Assembly (NCBI RefSeq): GCF_002783505.1
Contig: NZ_PFGL01000042.1
Location: 60,925 to 124,924 of the forward strand
Direction: 5' to 3'
From: Shewanella sp. CG12_big_fil_rev_8_21_14_0_65_47_15
GTDB taxonomy: Bacteria > Pseudomonadota > Gammaproteobacteria > Enterobacterales > Shewanellaceae
Length of the DNA: 64,000 nucleotides
The position numbers were made by a program, and so were the translations under genes. The notes under the pieces are model-generated. The model saw nothing but the letters and a program-made list of their open reading frames with translations, was not told the origin of the DNA and ran no database searches. Shown one piece after another: positions 33,611 to 43,900 of this stretch. Within the stretch, counting starts at the first letter, position 1. Each line of letters starts with the position of its first letter.

Positions 33611-34711
33611 ATGGTCGTCGATTGTATTGAAAAGGTCGTGAGCGAGCTGAGGCTGCAAACTCGGAATAGCAATGTTTTGCAGGGAAGTGCTCTGATTGAA
33701 AGAATTGCACGCAAAACGGAGCTGGATGCTGCGACGATTAGAAACTGTTTCAAAGAGATGAGAGCTCGTGGGTGGGTAGAAGCTAGTTCATGGTCGGGAA
33801 CTGGCAATCCGGTGGGACGCGTTAAGGTGAGCTTGCCTCCGTTACCTCCTCCATTATGGGCCGATGGTTGGAAACGAGCATTAGCAGCTAGCGAACAACT
33901 GTCTGAAGCTGATCGGGAAACGTTGTACGAATGTGGATCCAACTTGTCCGACATGGATGCGTCAGAGTTTCCTAAAATATTAGATGGCCTAGTCCGCTTG
34001 CGAAAGGAGCAATCTGAGCTCATAGGCAGTCCAGCTTTCCTTGTGAGTGCGAGGTATCTGAGAGGTTCGTCAAAAATTTTGGGCAAATTGGGTGCTCGTG
34101 CCATTAAGGCGTTTGGCATCAATCTTTTGCATTTTACTGACCATCCGCAATATGTGGTTACGGCTGGATCTGCAAATCCAGAGACAGTGGTGCTTGTTGA
34201 AAACCCTGCAGCTTTTGAACTAGCTGTAACAACTAAGGCAATTGAGCATTGTGCGTTTATTTCTACTTTTGGCTTTGGATTAAACAAATCATCTGAAGAC
34301 TTTGGTAATCAGCTTGCTGGTATGGTCGAAGAGCGTTTCTCAAGAGCTGTAACGTTGACTCGTGAAGGGTCATCAGGTAACACATCAGCAAGAGAGCTTC
34401 TCACTCATTCGAATATCACCTTCTGGGGCGACTTGGATATCGCAGGAATGGCGATTTACGAACGAATTGCTAAAAGTCTTCCAAATATAAAGCTTTCCGC
34501 ACTGTATGAACCAGCTATTAAAGCGGTATTAGAACATGATCATCGACATCCTTACGTATCAGCAGTCGGGAAGTCTGGGCAGGTAATGTTTAAAGCCACT
34601 CGGCCTGATACCATTAAAATGCTCAGCTATTGCAGTGAATGGGCTGCAGATCAAGAGTTAGTTACGGAGATCCAAATTGAAGAGCTAGCGGGTGAAGTGC
34701 TTGCACCCTAG
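33611..34711 (+). CDS. jetD: Wadjet-like nuclease JetD (TOPRIM)
   Basis: 366 aa, 8 bp after jetC. An N-terminal winged helix (residues 1–60) precedes a spacer and a C-terminal TOPRIM domain with acidic residues Glu197 (VVLVENPAAFE) and Asp274/Asp276 (FWGDLDIAG). The GDxDxxG motif is the mark of JetD/DUF2220 nucleases. JetD cleaves plasmid DNA once the SMC motor stalls. All metal ligands appear present, so the nuclease should be active. Confidence 0.8.
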   Translation: MVVDCIEKVVSELRLQTRNSNVLQGSALIERIARKTELDAATIRNCFKEMRARGWVEASSWSGTGNPVGRVKVSLPPLPPPLWADGWKRALAASEQLSEADRETLYECGSNLSDMDASEFPKILDGLVRLRKEQSELIGSPAFLVSARYLRGSSKILGKLGARAIKAFGINLLHFTDHPQYVVTAGSANPETVVLVENPAAFELAVTTKAIEHCAFISTFGFGLNKSSEDFGNQLAGMVEERFSRAVTLTREGSSGNTSARELLTHSNITFWGDLDIAGMAIYERIAKSLPNIKLSALYEPAIKAVLEHDHRHPYVSAVGKSGQVMFKATRPDTIKMLSYCSEWAADQELVTEIQIEELAGEVLAP

Positions 34712-34833
34712 GAGGTATAGAGAAATGCGTCCACTTATCAAAGTATCGAGGGTTAAATATGCCTCCTAGCATATCGACATATTTTCCTTAAGTTTGTATT
34801 TTAGGGATAGTAAAACTTTATGGCTCGAAGTAA

Positions 34834-36006
34834 ATGAGTTCACATGACGCAAAAGATGCATTGCAGCAACTTGATAGCCTTCTTGCCGCCAGCAATCAGT
34901 CTTGGTTGTTTGGGGCTGGGATCAGTTTCGATGCCAATATTCCTCTAATGTATCCGTTAACTGAAAGAGTGTTATCTCTAGCGGAACAGTCAGGCTCTGA
35001 TTGTTTAAAGGCATTATTATCTCATGTCAAAGAAGAGCTCTCGCCAGATGCTCACATTGAGCATTATCTCAGTCACTTAGGGGATTACATAGCTCTTGCT
35101 GAACGCAAAGCTGACAGCCGATTAGCTTTTGGTGCAGAGCAAGTATCATTGGAAGACATGAAGCAGGCACATACGGAAGTGCTAAGGCTAATTGCGGATA
35201 CTGTCAGGTATGGTTATAAAAAAGGCGTTAACCCCGGGGAAGATGAGATTGGAAGCTTGGAGAGTCCAATCGTTGACGTCAGCAAACACCTCGATTTTAT
35301 TAATGCCTTATTTTTATCGTCGCAAGGTGTTGCAAACCGGCGACGAGCCTTACGTTTGTTTACTACAAATTACGATACCCTGCTTGAAGATGCCCTTGCG
35401 TTGAACTGTATTCCTTATTGGGATGGGTTTTCAGGTGGTGCTGTTGCTTTCAAACAGTTCAAATATGGTGATTCAGAGCCTGCTGAAGGATACCAAGCAC
35501 ATCTAGTCAAACTGCACGGATCGATAGATTGGTATTCGGGGCCTGAGGGGAAAATTTGGCGAGTCAGAGATCGCGACCTTTACCCTCAAAAAGAATCAAG
35601 AGTTTTGATTTATCCTCAATCGACTAAATACATCGCAACGCAAAGAGATCCTTTTGCAAGTCAGTTTGAATTGCTCAGAAGAGCTTTAACTTTCACAAAA
35701 GACCATGTGTTTATTACTTGTGGCTACAGCTTCGGTGATGAGCATATTAATCAGGAGATCGAGTTATCGTTCGAGAATCCGGATTGCCGCAGCACTCTGG
35801 TCGCTTTTGTTAAAGAACCAAACGATTCACTTCGTCGATGGCAAAATTCATTTTGGAGCAACAGGTTATATGTAGTCTGTGAGTCTGGACTTTACCGTGG
35901 CAATAGCAAGTTAGTTGAACCAAACCAGGGCAATTTTTTAAGTTGGTGGACCTTTCAAGGGCTGATTGCGACGTTAAAAGAAGGTGCGGAGGCTCAATTA
36001 GTATGA
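34834..36006 (+). CDS. SIR2-domain NADase of a SIR2–HerA defence pair
   Basis: 390 aa. SIR2 motifs in order: GAGIS (27–31), FTTNYD (176–181), KLHGSIDW with the catalytic His228, and CGYSFGDEHIN (296–306). Defence SIR2 proteins destroy NAD+ on phage infection and stop growth. The next gene encodes HerA and overlaps by ATGA, the typical two-gene arrangement. A 122-bp gap separates it from jetD, so it may have its own promoter. Confidence 0.88.
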   Translation: MSSHDAKDALQQLDSLLAASNQSWLFGAGISFDANIPLMYPLTERVLSLAEQSGSDCLKALLSHVKEELSPDAHIEHYLSHLGDYIALAERKADSRLAFGAEQVSLEDMKQAHTEVLRLIADTVRYGYKKGVNPGEDEIGSLESPIVDVSKHLDFINALFLSSQGVANRRRALRLFTTNYDTLLEDALALNCIPYWDGFSGGAVAFKQFKYGDSEPAEGYQAHLVKLHGSIDWYSGPEGKIWRVRDRDLYPQKESRVLIYPQSTKYIATQRDPFASQFELLRRALTFTKDHVFITCGYSFGDEHINQEIELSFENPDCRSTLVAFVKEPNDSLRRWQNSFWSNRLYVVCESGLYRGNSKLVEPNQGNFLSWWTFQGLIATLKEGAEAQLV

Positions 36007-37898
36007 ACCATTTCATGTTACTCCCAGAGCTCAAGATTGGCCATGTAGTTGAAGTCGCGGGCACTTCGATAAAAGTGGAGTTATCCGGAGATGTTGGTGA
36101 ACTCACGAAGAACTATGATGGAAGAGTTTATTCGGTAGGGCAAATTGGCAGCATTGTAAAAGTCCATTTTGGAAGACGGCTGATTTTCGGTTTTGTCACT
36201 TTGTTGAGGATGAGATCCGAAGAATATGTTGAGCAGGGTAAACCGATCCCTGTTGATGCGGACCAGAGACTTATGGAAGTTGAACTTTTTGCAGAAGGAA
36301 TTTGGAATGGAAAGTTCAATAAGCTTGAACTCACGCGAGGCATCACAACCTATCCCTTACCTTTGCAGACCGTACATTTGCTAACTAAAGAAGAAACAGG
36401 ACTTATTTTTACAGCCGCAGAGGGAAGTTATAGCGAGGACGATTTTTCTCCAATGGTCGCTTTTGGTTCTTATGTTGGGGCTGAAGGCACTACATGCCAT
36501 GCAAATATCGATAAGATGTTTGGTTTGCATTGTGCGGTTTTAGGATCAACAGGCTCGGGCAAATCTGGGGCTGTTGCTGCCCTATTACACAGCATGCTGG
36601 AGCATAAACCCAAACAAGATACGAATTCATCTCCACGAATCGTTATTATTGACCCACATGGTGAATACGGTAGTGCGTTCAACAATAAGGCTGTTGTCTA
36701 CAAAGCTTATGATCCTATAGGTAACGATAACGATACTTCAGAGACCATCTCATTACCTTATTGGCTGTTATCTGCTGATGAATTCAGAACGCTGGTCATA
36801 GGAAAGACGGAAAGCGAAGCAACTGCCCAAAACAACATCATATATAAAGCATTGACTCACTCAAGGATGGTTGCTGCTGGCCTGGTTGCACCTGCACCAA
36901 ATCGACATGGTGTTCCTCCGAGTGACCTTGAGGATCATGAAAAGCCAGGAATATTAGAGGGGTTTTCGATAGAAGATGTCCTCAGGTTTGACAGGGATAA
37001 ACCCAGACCTTTCTGTTTGAACGAGCTTTATAACCATATTTTTTATGTTCAGGCTTCTCGAGTTCAAAATGGACTTCTTCAGCCAATTACTGCAACAGAA
37101 TTTTCCAAAAGCTTTAAATCGGTACTAGACAAACTTTCTGTACTTAGACTAGACCCTAGAATTCGATTTATGATGAGTAATTGGCGAGAGACGCCGACTA
37201 CTTTGCAACAAGTTTTGAGCCAGTTTGTAGGTCAAAAAACTCATGAAGATGGAACGGTTCAAGATATTCGTATTATTGATATTTCTGGTCTGCCGAATGA
37301 AGTTGCGGGTCCGCTGACATCCATGGTGGCGAGGCTACTGTTCAATTATAAGGTCTATCAGACACAAGATGAGCGCAAGAGAGATCCTGTTGTTCTTGTC
37401 TGTGAAGAGGCGCATAGATATGTGCCCAATAAAGGCGAAGCTGAGTACGCTTCCGCACAAAACTCAATAAAACGCATCGCACGGGAAGGTCGGAAATACG
37501 GGGTGAGTCTGATGCTAGTCAGTCAAAGACCTGCGGATATTGAAGGTACAGTGATCTCTCAATGCGGTACATGGGTGGTGTTAAGGTTAACAAACGCCTC
37601 TGATCAGCAGCAAGTCTCAAAGTTTTTGCCAGACGGTCTGTCAGGCATGACTAAGATTTTACCGAATTTAGTTCAGCAGGAAGCCATATTTGTTGGTGAA
37701 GGTGCCGCAATGCCTTGCCGAATTAAAATCAGAGATCTTCCGAAATCGAAGCTTCCACGGTCTGAGAATATTAAGTTTGCTGCAGGATGGTCTGAGCGCA
37801 GGTTGACGGATGCTGAGCTTGATGTTGTTGCCGTGAGGATGGCTGGTCCTGTAGCACCATTGCAAAGACAAGTTATTGAAGCAGAACAGCCATTTTAA
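36003..37898 (+). CDS. herA: HerA-type hexameric ATPase of the SIR2–HerA pair
   Basis: 631 aa from ATG 36003, overlapping the SIR2 stop; an upstream in-frame GTG at 35,943 lies inside the SIR2 gene. An N-terminal HAS-barrel-like domain (about 1–150) precedes an FtsK/HerA ATPase core with Walker A GSTGSGKS (181–188), IIDPHGEYG, and Walker B VVLVCEEAH (about 462–470). HerA forms rings that assemble with SIR2 subunits and control NAD+ depletion in the known SIR2–HerA system. Confidence 0.88.
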   Translation: MNHFMLLPELKIGHVVEVAGTSIKVELSGDVGELTKNYDGRVYSVGQIGSIVKVHFGRRLIFGFVTLLRMRSEEYVEQGKPIPVDADQRLMEVELFAEGIWNGKFNKLELTRGITTYPLPLQTVHLLTKEETGLIFTAAEGSYSEDDFSPMVAFGSYVGAEGTTCHANIDKMFGLHCAVLGSTGSGKSGAVAALLHSMLEHKPKQDTNSSPRIVIIDPHGEYGSAFNNKAVVYKAYDPIGNDNDTSETISLPYWLLSADEFRTLVIGKTESEATAQNNIIYKALTHSRMVAAGLVAPAPNRHGVPPSDLEDHEKPGILEGFSIEDVLRFDRDKPRPFCLNELYNHIFYVQASRVQNGLLQPITATEFSKSFKSVLDKLSVLRLDPRIRFMMSNWRETPTTLQQVLSQFVGQKTHEDGTVQDIRIIDISGLPNEVAGPLTSMVARLLFNYKVYQTQDERKRDPVVLVCEEAHRYVPNKGEAEYASAQNSIKRIAREGRKYGVSLMLVSQRPADIEGTVISQCGTWVVLRLTNASDQQQVSKFLPDGLSGMTKILPNLVQQEAIFVGEGAAMPCRIKIRDLPKSKLPRSENIKFAAGWSERRLTDAELDVVAVRMAGPVAPLQRQVIEAEQPF

Positions 37899-37955
37899 TT
37901 GGCGAACAAAAACAATCTAGATTCTTAAATCTAAATCAGTTAACGCAATCATGAA

Positions 37956-40900
37956 GTGGTGCTGCATTTGGAAAATAATTCTGACTTTTTAGGTGCCGTT
38001 GCATCAAATGCTGGCGATGACTTTCACATTCTTTGGGCTGCGCGCCAGATGTTGAAACTCTTGGACATGGATGACGATGTTTCGGGTGTAAAAGTCGAAG
38101 GTCCTCCTCGTGATGAAGTGCATAGCGATATAGGCGAGCACGGTCAGGCAGTTGACGTTACTTTGTTGAGAGATTCTGCAGATGGAACTTCGTACACCTA
38201 TTTACAGCTTAAGCACTCCGCCTCAAACCCGAACAACAGTTGGAACTGGTCTCGGTTGCTTACCCCCCGGGCAAAAACTAAACCATTAAGTAGTGTATTA
38301 GGTAAGCTTGCTCAATTACTTAAAGCTGTTGGGTTTAAAGGTAACTACTCTATTGTTACAAATCAGCCTTTGTCTCATGTAGTGGCTGAGGACATCAGGC
38401 GGTTAATTAAAAATGGTTATAAGCCTGTACCAGATGATGCTGAGCTCCTAAAGAAAATTTCCAAGGGGTTAGGGTTAACCGCCAAACAAGTCATAAAGTT
38501 TCTGGAAGCTTGGGACCTGACAGGCTTCTCATCAACATCACGACTTAGTATGGAAAGTGAAGTCATTCAGCGTATTGCCAGGTTGTCTGATGCTGATGCT
38601 CGTGACGACGCCAATCTCTTACAGAAGCGTGTCGCTACACTAATGCTTCCCGAGAGTTGCAACGATACAGCGGTTACTCGCGAGCAATTATTAGTTTGGT
38701 TGGGGATTGGTAGTAAAGGAATGTTGTTTCCTGCTCCTTCGCATATTAAACCAGCACAACCGTATTTGCGACGAGCCATTTGTAGAAGGCTCGGTGAGGG
38801 TCTTGCTCGATCTTTGAAACCAATGCGCATTCATGCAGGAGGAGGATGCGGCAAAACAAGTTTAATCTATGATCTTCCTTCAATGCTCCCAGCTGGGTCG
38901 GAAGTCTTCATCTACGATTGCTATGGCGGGGGCCTATTTCTAGCGTCTGATCAGAAGCGCCATCTTCCCGAGACTGCTTTCACGCAAATTGGAAATGAAC
39001 TTGCAGTACGTTTAAAAACGCCCTTAGTAATGCGTCGCCAGGGTAGTATTGACGTGTTTGAGGCATTACGGAACCGCATTGCGTTAGCAGCTGAACTTTT
39101 GAAACTACGAAATCCAGACGCTCTGTTAGTATTATGTTTTGATGCCGCTGATAATGCAAAGACGGGAGCTCGACATTGGCATGAGCCATGTTTCCTCGAT
39201 ACTTTGTGCCAGGCGTCCGTTTGGCCTGATAATGTCCGAATAGTGGTTAGTTGTCGTACTGCTAGGCTTACAAATTTAGGTGAAAAGCATTTATTCGAAG
39301 ATTTCGAGATTTCTCCTTTCGACGTTGATGAAGTTCGTGAACTTGTAGCCCTATGGCAGCCTGAGTGGCGTAAGGAGCTAGCGACAACATTTGAAAACCT
39401 GACAGGTGGCAACCCTAGGCGTCTTGTTTACGCTATTAAAGGGTTGCCAAGCGACGGTGAGAAACAGGCAATTGCTCGGCTGATGCCTAAAGCTGAGGGT
39501 ATTAACCCTTTGTTTGAGCAGAGGGTGCTTGAAGCTGGGACTCATCTTGGTGACCCCAACAAAGTTTGGCGGGTTCTTGATGCCTTATCCCGTCTTCCTC
39601 GCCCTGTCCCTGGACACATGTTAGCGATTTTAACAGAGCTTACCCCACCAGATCTTATCGATATAGCAGCAGATGTTGGCGGAATTATTGAACGTGAAGA
39701 GGGGTGGTCCTTTCACGATGAAGATTTTGAGGCGTTCGTTATAGAGCGTGTTGAGAGTGATGGGAAAGCGGTACTCGATCGTGCTGCAGAATTGCTCCTT
39801 AATACAAAACTTACAGATCGTTACTCTGTGACCAGTATTGCAGAAGTGTTAGTGGCCGCCAATCGTTTCGAAGATCTGTACAAACTGGTTGCCGATGAGA
39901 AAGAAACCTCTAAAGTCCTTACGCCACTTGAAGCACAATTTGTACAGTCTAGAAATCTCAGCCTGGCGATACGTTGCAGCAGGACATTATCCGACATCAC
40001 CAGTGCATGTAGTCTGCTCATTACCTCAGCGGATGCAATTAGGCGGACAAAACTACTGGAAGAAATGACGGTAGACAATCTTGATCTATCCGTTAGGTTT
40101 GCTGCCGATGAAGCGAATCGACTTGTTATGGTTGGACAGATACATAGAGCCAAGCGAGCCAGACTGAGGATCGAGCTTGCTCATCAGTTATCACACCCAA
40201 ATCCTGAAGCTGCCAAACTACATCTTAGATGGTGGCACGCATATCTTAGAGAGTTGCATGAGACGGAGAGCCCCAACAAAGTCAAGGTGACGTACGCAGA
40301 TATCGCAGCTGAATACCAATCCTATGCCGCACTGCATGGTCACGAAATTGCCTTCAAACGTCTGCTCAATTGGCGACCTCAATCGGTTTTACTGCCAGTG
40401 TTCAGGCTTCTAGCTACAAACGCGGCAGGAGGTAATCGCAAAGTATTACTTGAAACAATAGGTTCACGCGATTGGCCACCGCTTGGGCTCGCACCACTTA
40501 TGGCTGCAGCTTTACTTGCAGGGGCAGATATTAAAGAGCCTGCAATGCTTAAAGGCCTTACACGATTGGCACGGGCCAAGCGGACTAGATGGTCGGCATC
40601 AATTGAAAGCAGCGTGATTAATTCGCCAGTTTTAGCTTGGCATGAATCTGTGCTCTTAATTTGCGAGCGATCGGTTATTCATGAAGATCTAAGGGCATTG
40701 GTTGTGCAAATTCTCGATCATGCACTGCCGAAACCAGAACTTTCCGAGACTCATCATTTGTATCGGTTGCGTTCAGGGGCAGCACGCCATGCGCGCGTTT
40801 ATGTTATGCGTGAATGGATTTCAGGATCAATTATTTCAGTAGAAGACTGGTTGCCATTACCACGTAAAGTGCCTCAAAGAACTAATAGTCGATCTACAAG

Positions 40901-43900
40901 GCAGCATGAAGAGTCCCCAGAGGAATATTGGAACAAGTCACTGACAGAAACCATGCTGACTTTCTCTAAATTTGTCAAAGCTGCACGTGTAACATTGAGC
41001 TCAATAGCCGTTAATCCCCTCAAAAGTTGGCCAGAGCTAGCTAATGTACTTAGTATTTCGAATGTCTATAATCGGCCATTTCTCCGAGATTCCGATCAAG
41101 CAGTACTGCTCATTCGCAACCACTTGATGCATACAGGTATTACTGGTGGTGACGTAATATCGATTATCCCTTCTGTACACAACGTCTTAGAGAGTTGGTC
41201 ATCAGATAACATCACAAACATGCTGGAGTTATCAAAAGAGTTAGTCTTGCAGCCCCGTGCTCACGATGCGGCACTAACACTATTGAGTGAACTTGTTGAT
41301 AGACTTACAACTTCACCTTTGCCTGCATCTGAACGAGTTAAATTATTTGTTAAGGGCGCGCGAATTGCACTTCCACTGGATATGGATTTTGCGAAGTTGC
41401 TCTTTGGTAAGGCAGCTGAAGCAACTTCTACTATTGATTACGATGCGCATAGTGCTCTACAGGCCGTTGGTGTTTTAGTGAAGGCTGGGATTGGAGATAA
41501 TTGGACTGTACAAGCTGCGTTTGCTGCAAGATTGGCAGATGCTGTTGGTGCCGTTGTTGAATCTTTAGGGCTCGATAGCGATTTTGATTGGGGTGAGGCC
41601 GAGGGGTGGATTACTGCGTGCAATCTGCCAATGGGTTTAGTAACTGCGGCTCGTTGGCATGACAGAGGAATCGCGGCTATCGATCAAACTCTGCATAACG
41701 TAATTGCGAATGGCCGAGAATTGTCGTTTCCGCAGCGCGTAGCTCTAGCGACCGTGGCAACTGATGGTCCAATTGAGCTACACACAGCGATCGATGGCTG
41801 CTCTAAGCTCCCCAAATGGATGGTGGAATCTACGTTGGCAGCGCAACTTAACTCAGGCGATCCTGAAGCCTTTTCCTCCTTGTTCCGTATGCTTCAGGGA
41901 GTGGGTGCTCCTGATGCGCAGGCAGCTATTCTTGCTGCTAAGACTTTTAACGACACTTTCGTTGAGTGGCAAAAAAGCATTGAGGACGCTTCAAAGAGGT
42001 TTGATAAAAAACTAGAGGATAAACTTGAGCCAAAACCAGAGCCTCCTCTTGCTACGCCTGAGGATATAAAGGCCGCTTTGCAAGTAGGTGCAGGAAAATA
42101 TGGGCCTAGCACCTATCAATTCTGTGATGTAGCAAAGCGAGTGAATAGTTTCAAGCTACGAGTCCCTTTTCTCGAAATTGCGCTGGAAATTGGTGGGCAA
42201 CATGGAGAGTTTGGTGAGGCTATACCTCAAATACTTGAGCATTGGTCAAACTACCCGCCTGTTGTTACTTGGATGCGTGAACGTTTTCCTTCCTATATTG
42301 TTGGAGCGCTAAGTCATCTTTTTCAATGGCGCTATGATAAAACAGATATCATAGAGGCCGCACTGGCTGCAACGGGACTCACTCTTGTTGAACAAGCTAG
42401 CCTTCTCCTTGAAGGTATCGAGCGGCAAGAGGGGCGAATCTCGGCCGACCTTCTTTATACTCTGATCGGGCTTATTGCTGCACGAACTCCCATAGAAAAG
42501 CGCTCTAGCTTACTAGATGCTTTATTGCTTAGAGTAGAAACACGTACCACCCATCAGTCACTCGTTTGTCTTACTGACATCATGCCACCAGAAGATAATG
42601 CCGAAAGTGTGGCTCGTTTCTTGTTTTCTGCCATGGGAGATATGGATCGTCGGGTTCGGTGGCGCGCCAGTCATGCAGCACTGATTCTGATGAGAGGCCA
42701 AGATCCTGCTTGGGATAAGCTGGTTAAGTGTTTAACACAAACAGAAGAACCTGTGTTTGTCGGCAATCATTTTTATCACTACGCAGCAAGAGAACAACTG
42801 TGCTTAGTAATGTTGCGTGCAACAACAGAAAACACAAAATCGGTAGCGCCTTATGCATCTCTTATTCTTGATACTATTAATCGCGAACCTCATTTGATAA
42901 TTCGTGAGTTAGGACGTTCTGTGCTTAAAGCGCTTGAGTCTTCCAAAGACTGGTTGCCAACTGCAGAAGAGAGTTCTTTCGTTGATCACATTAATCGTAG
43001 CCAGCTCTTACCTGTGGCTCGTAGCAAGCAAAATAGGCGTCTTTTGGACTCCGAGATAAGTACTCAGAGAAAATACCACTTCGACAGCATTGATGCCGTA
43101 CCCTATTGGTTTAAGTCAGTAACAAGATTGTTTGATATCAGTATGGATGATTTTCTTAGCAGACTTGAATACATGCTATGTGACCAATGGGGCTGTGATG
43201 TAACTACAACAAATTGGGATAAAGAACCACGTCTTGAGCGGCTCAATGGTACGCACGATTTGGCATCCAGACGGCATGGAGCTCGTCCAACTATCGAGCG
43301 ATTGAGCTATTATTTGGAATGGCAGGCAATGATGTGCGTTGTGGGGGAACTGATTGGAGAGCAACCTCTTGTTGTATCTTCCGACGATAATGAGTGTGCT
43401 TTTAGGGATTGGTTGGAACGCAGTCTTGTTACTCTTAGCCCGCATTGGTTAAGCGATTTCAGAACTTTTGCTCCCCTTGAATCCCGTTTTTGGGGTATTC
43501 CACCTGTCGACATACCAGAAACCGATAGTTCCGTTGATGATGACGCGCTAGCCCATGCATGGAGCCAAACACTTTCACCTTCAGATTTTGACGCTGAGAT
43601 AAACGCGGCAGAGGGAATTGTTGTCGCTGCTGATTTTAGACTTCGCTGGGGCCGTGCAACTCAAGATGTGTATGTTCATTCGGCACTAGTTTCTTCATCT
43701 ACGGCTAATGCGCTTGGCCAAGCATTGGCTAATGTGCGTAATCGTATGGATTTTGCGCTCCCTGATGGGAGATATCATCAAGATATTGATTCGCAAGAAT
43801 TCAAACTTGAAGCTTGGTTACAAACAAATGAGCATGATCCTAAAGTAGATAAATTCGATGTTCGGAGAGGGACTGTCACCGGAATTCCAGTAGTGCCGCT

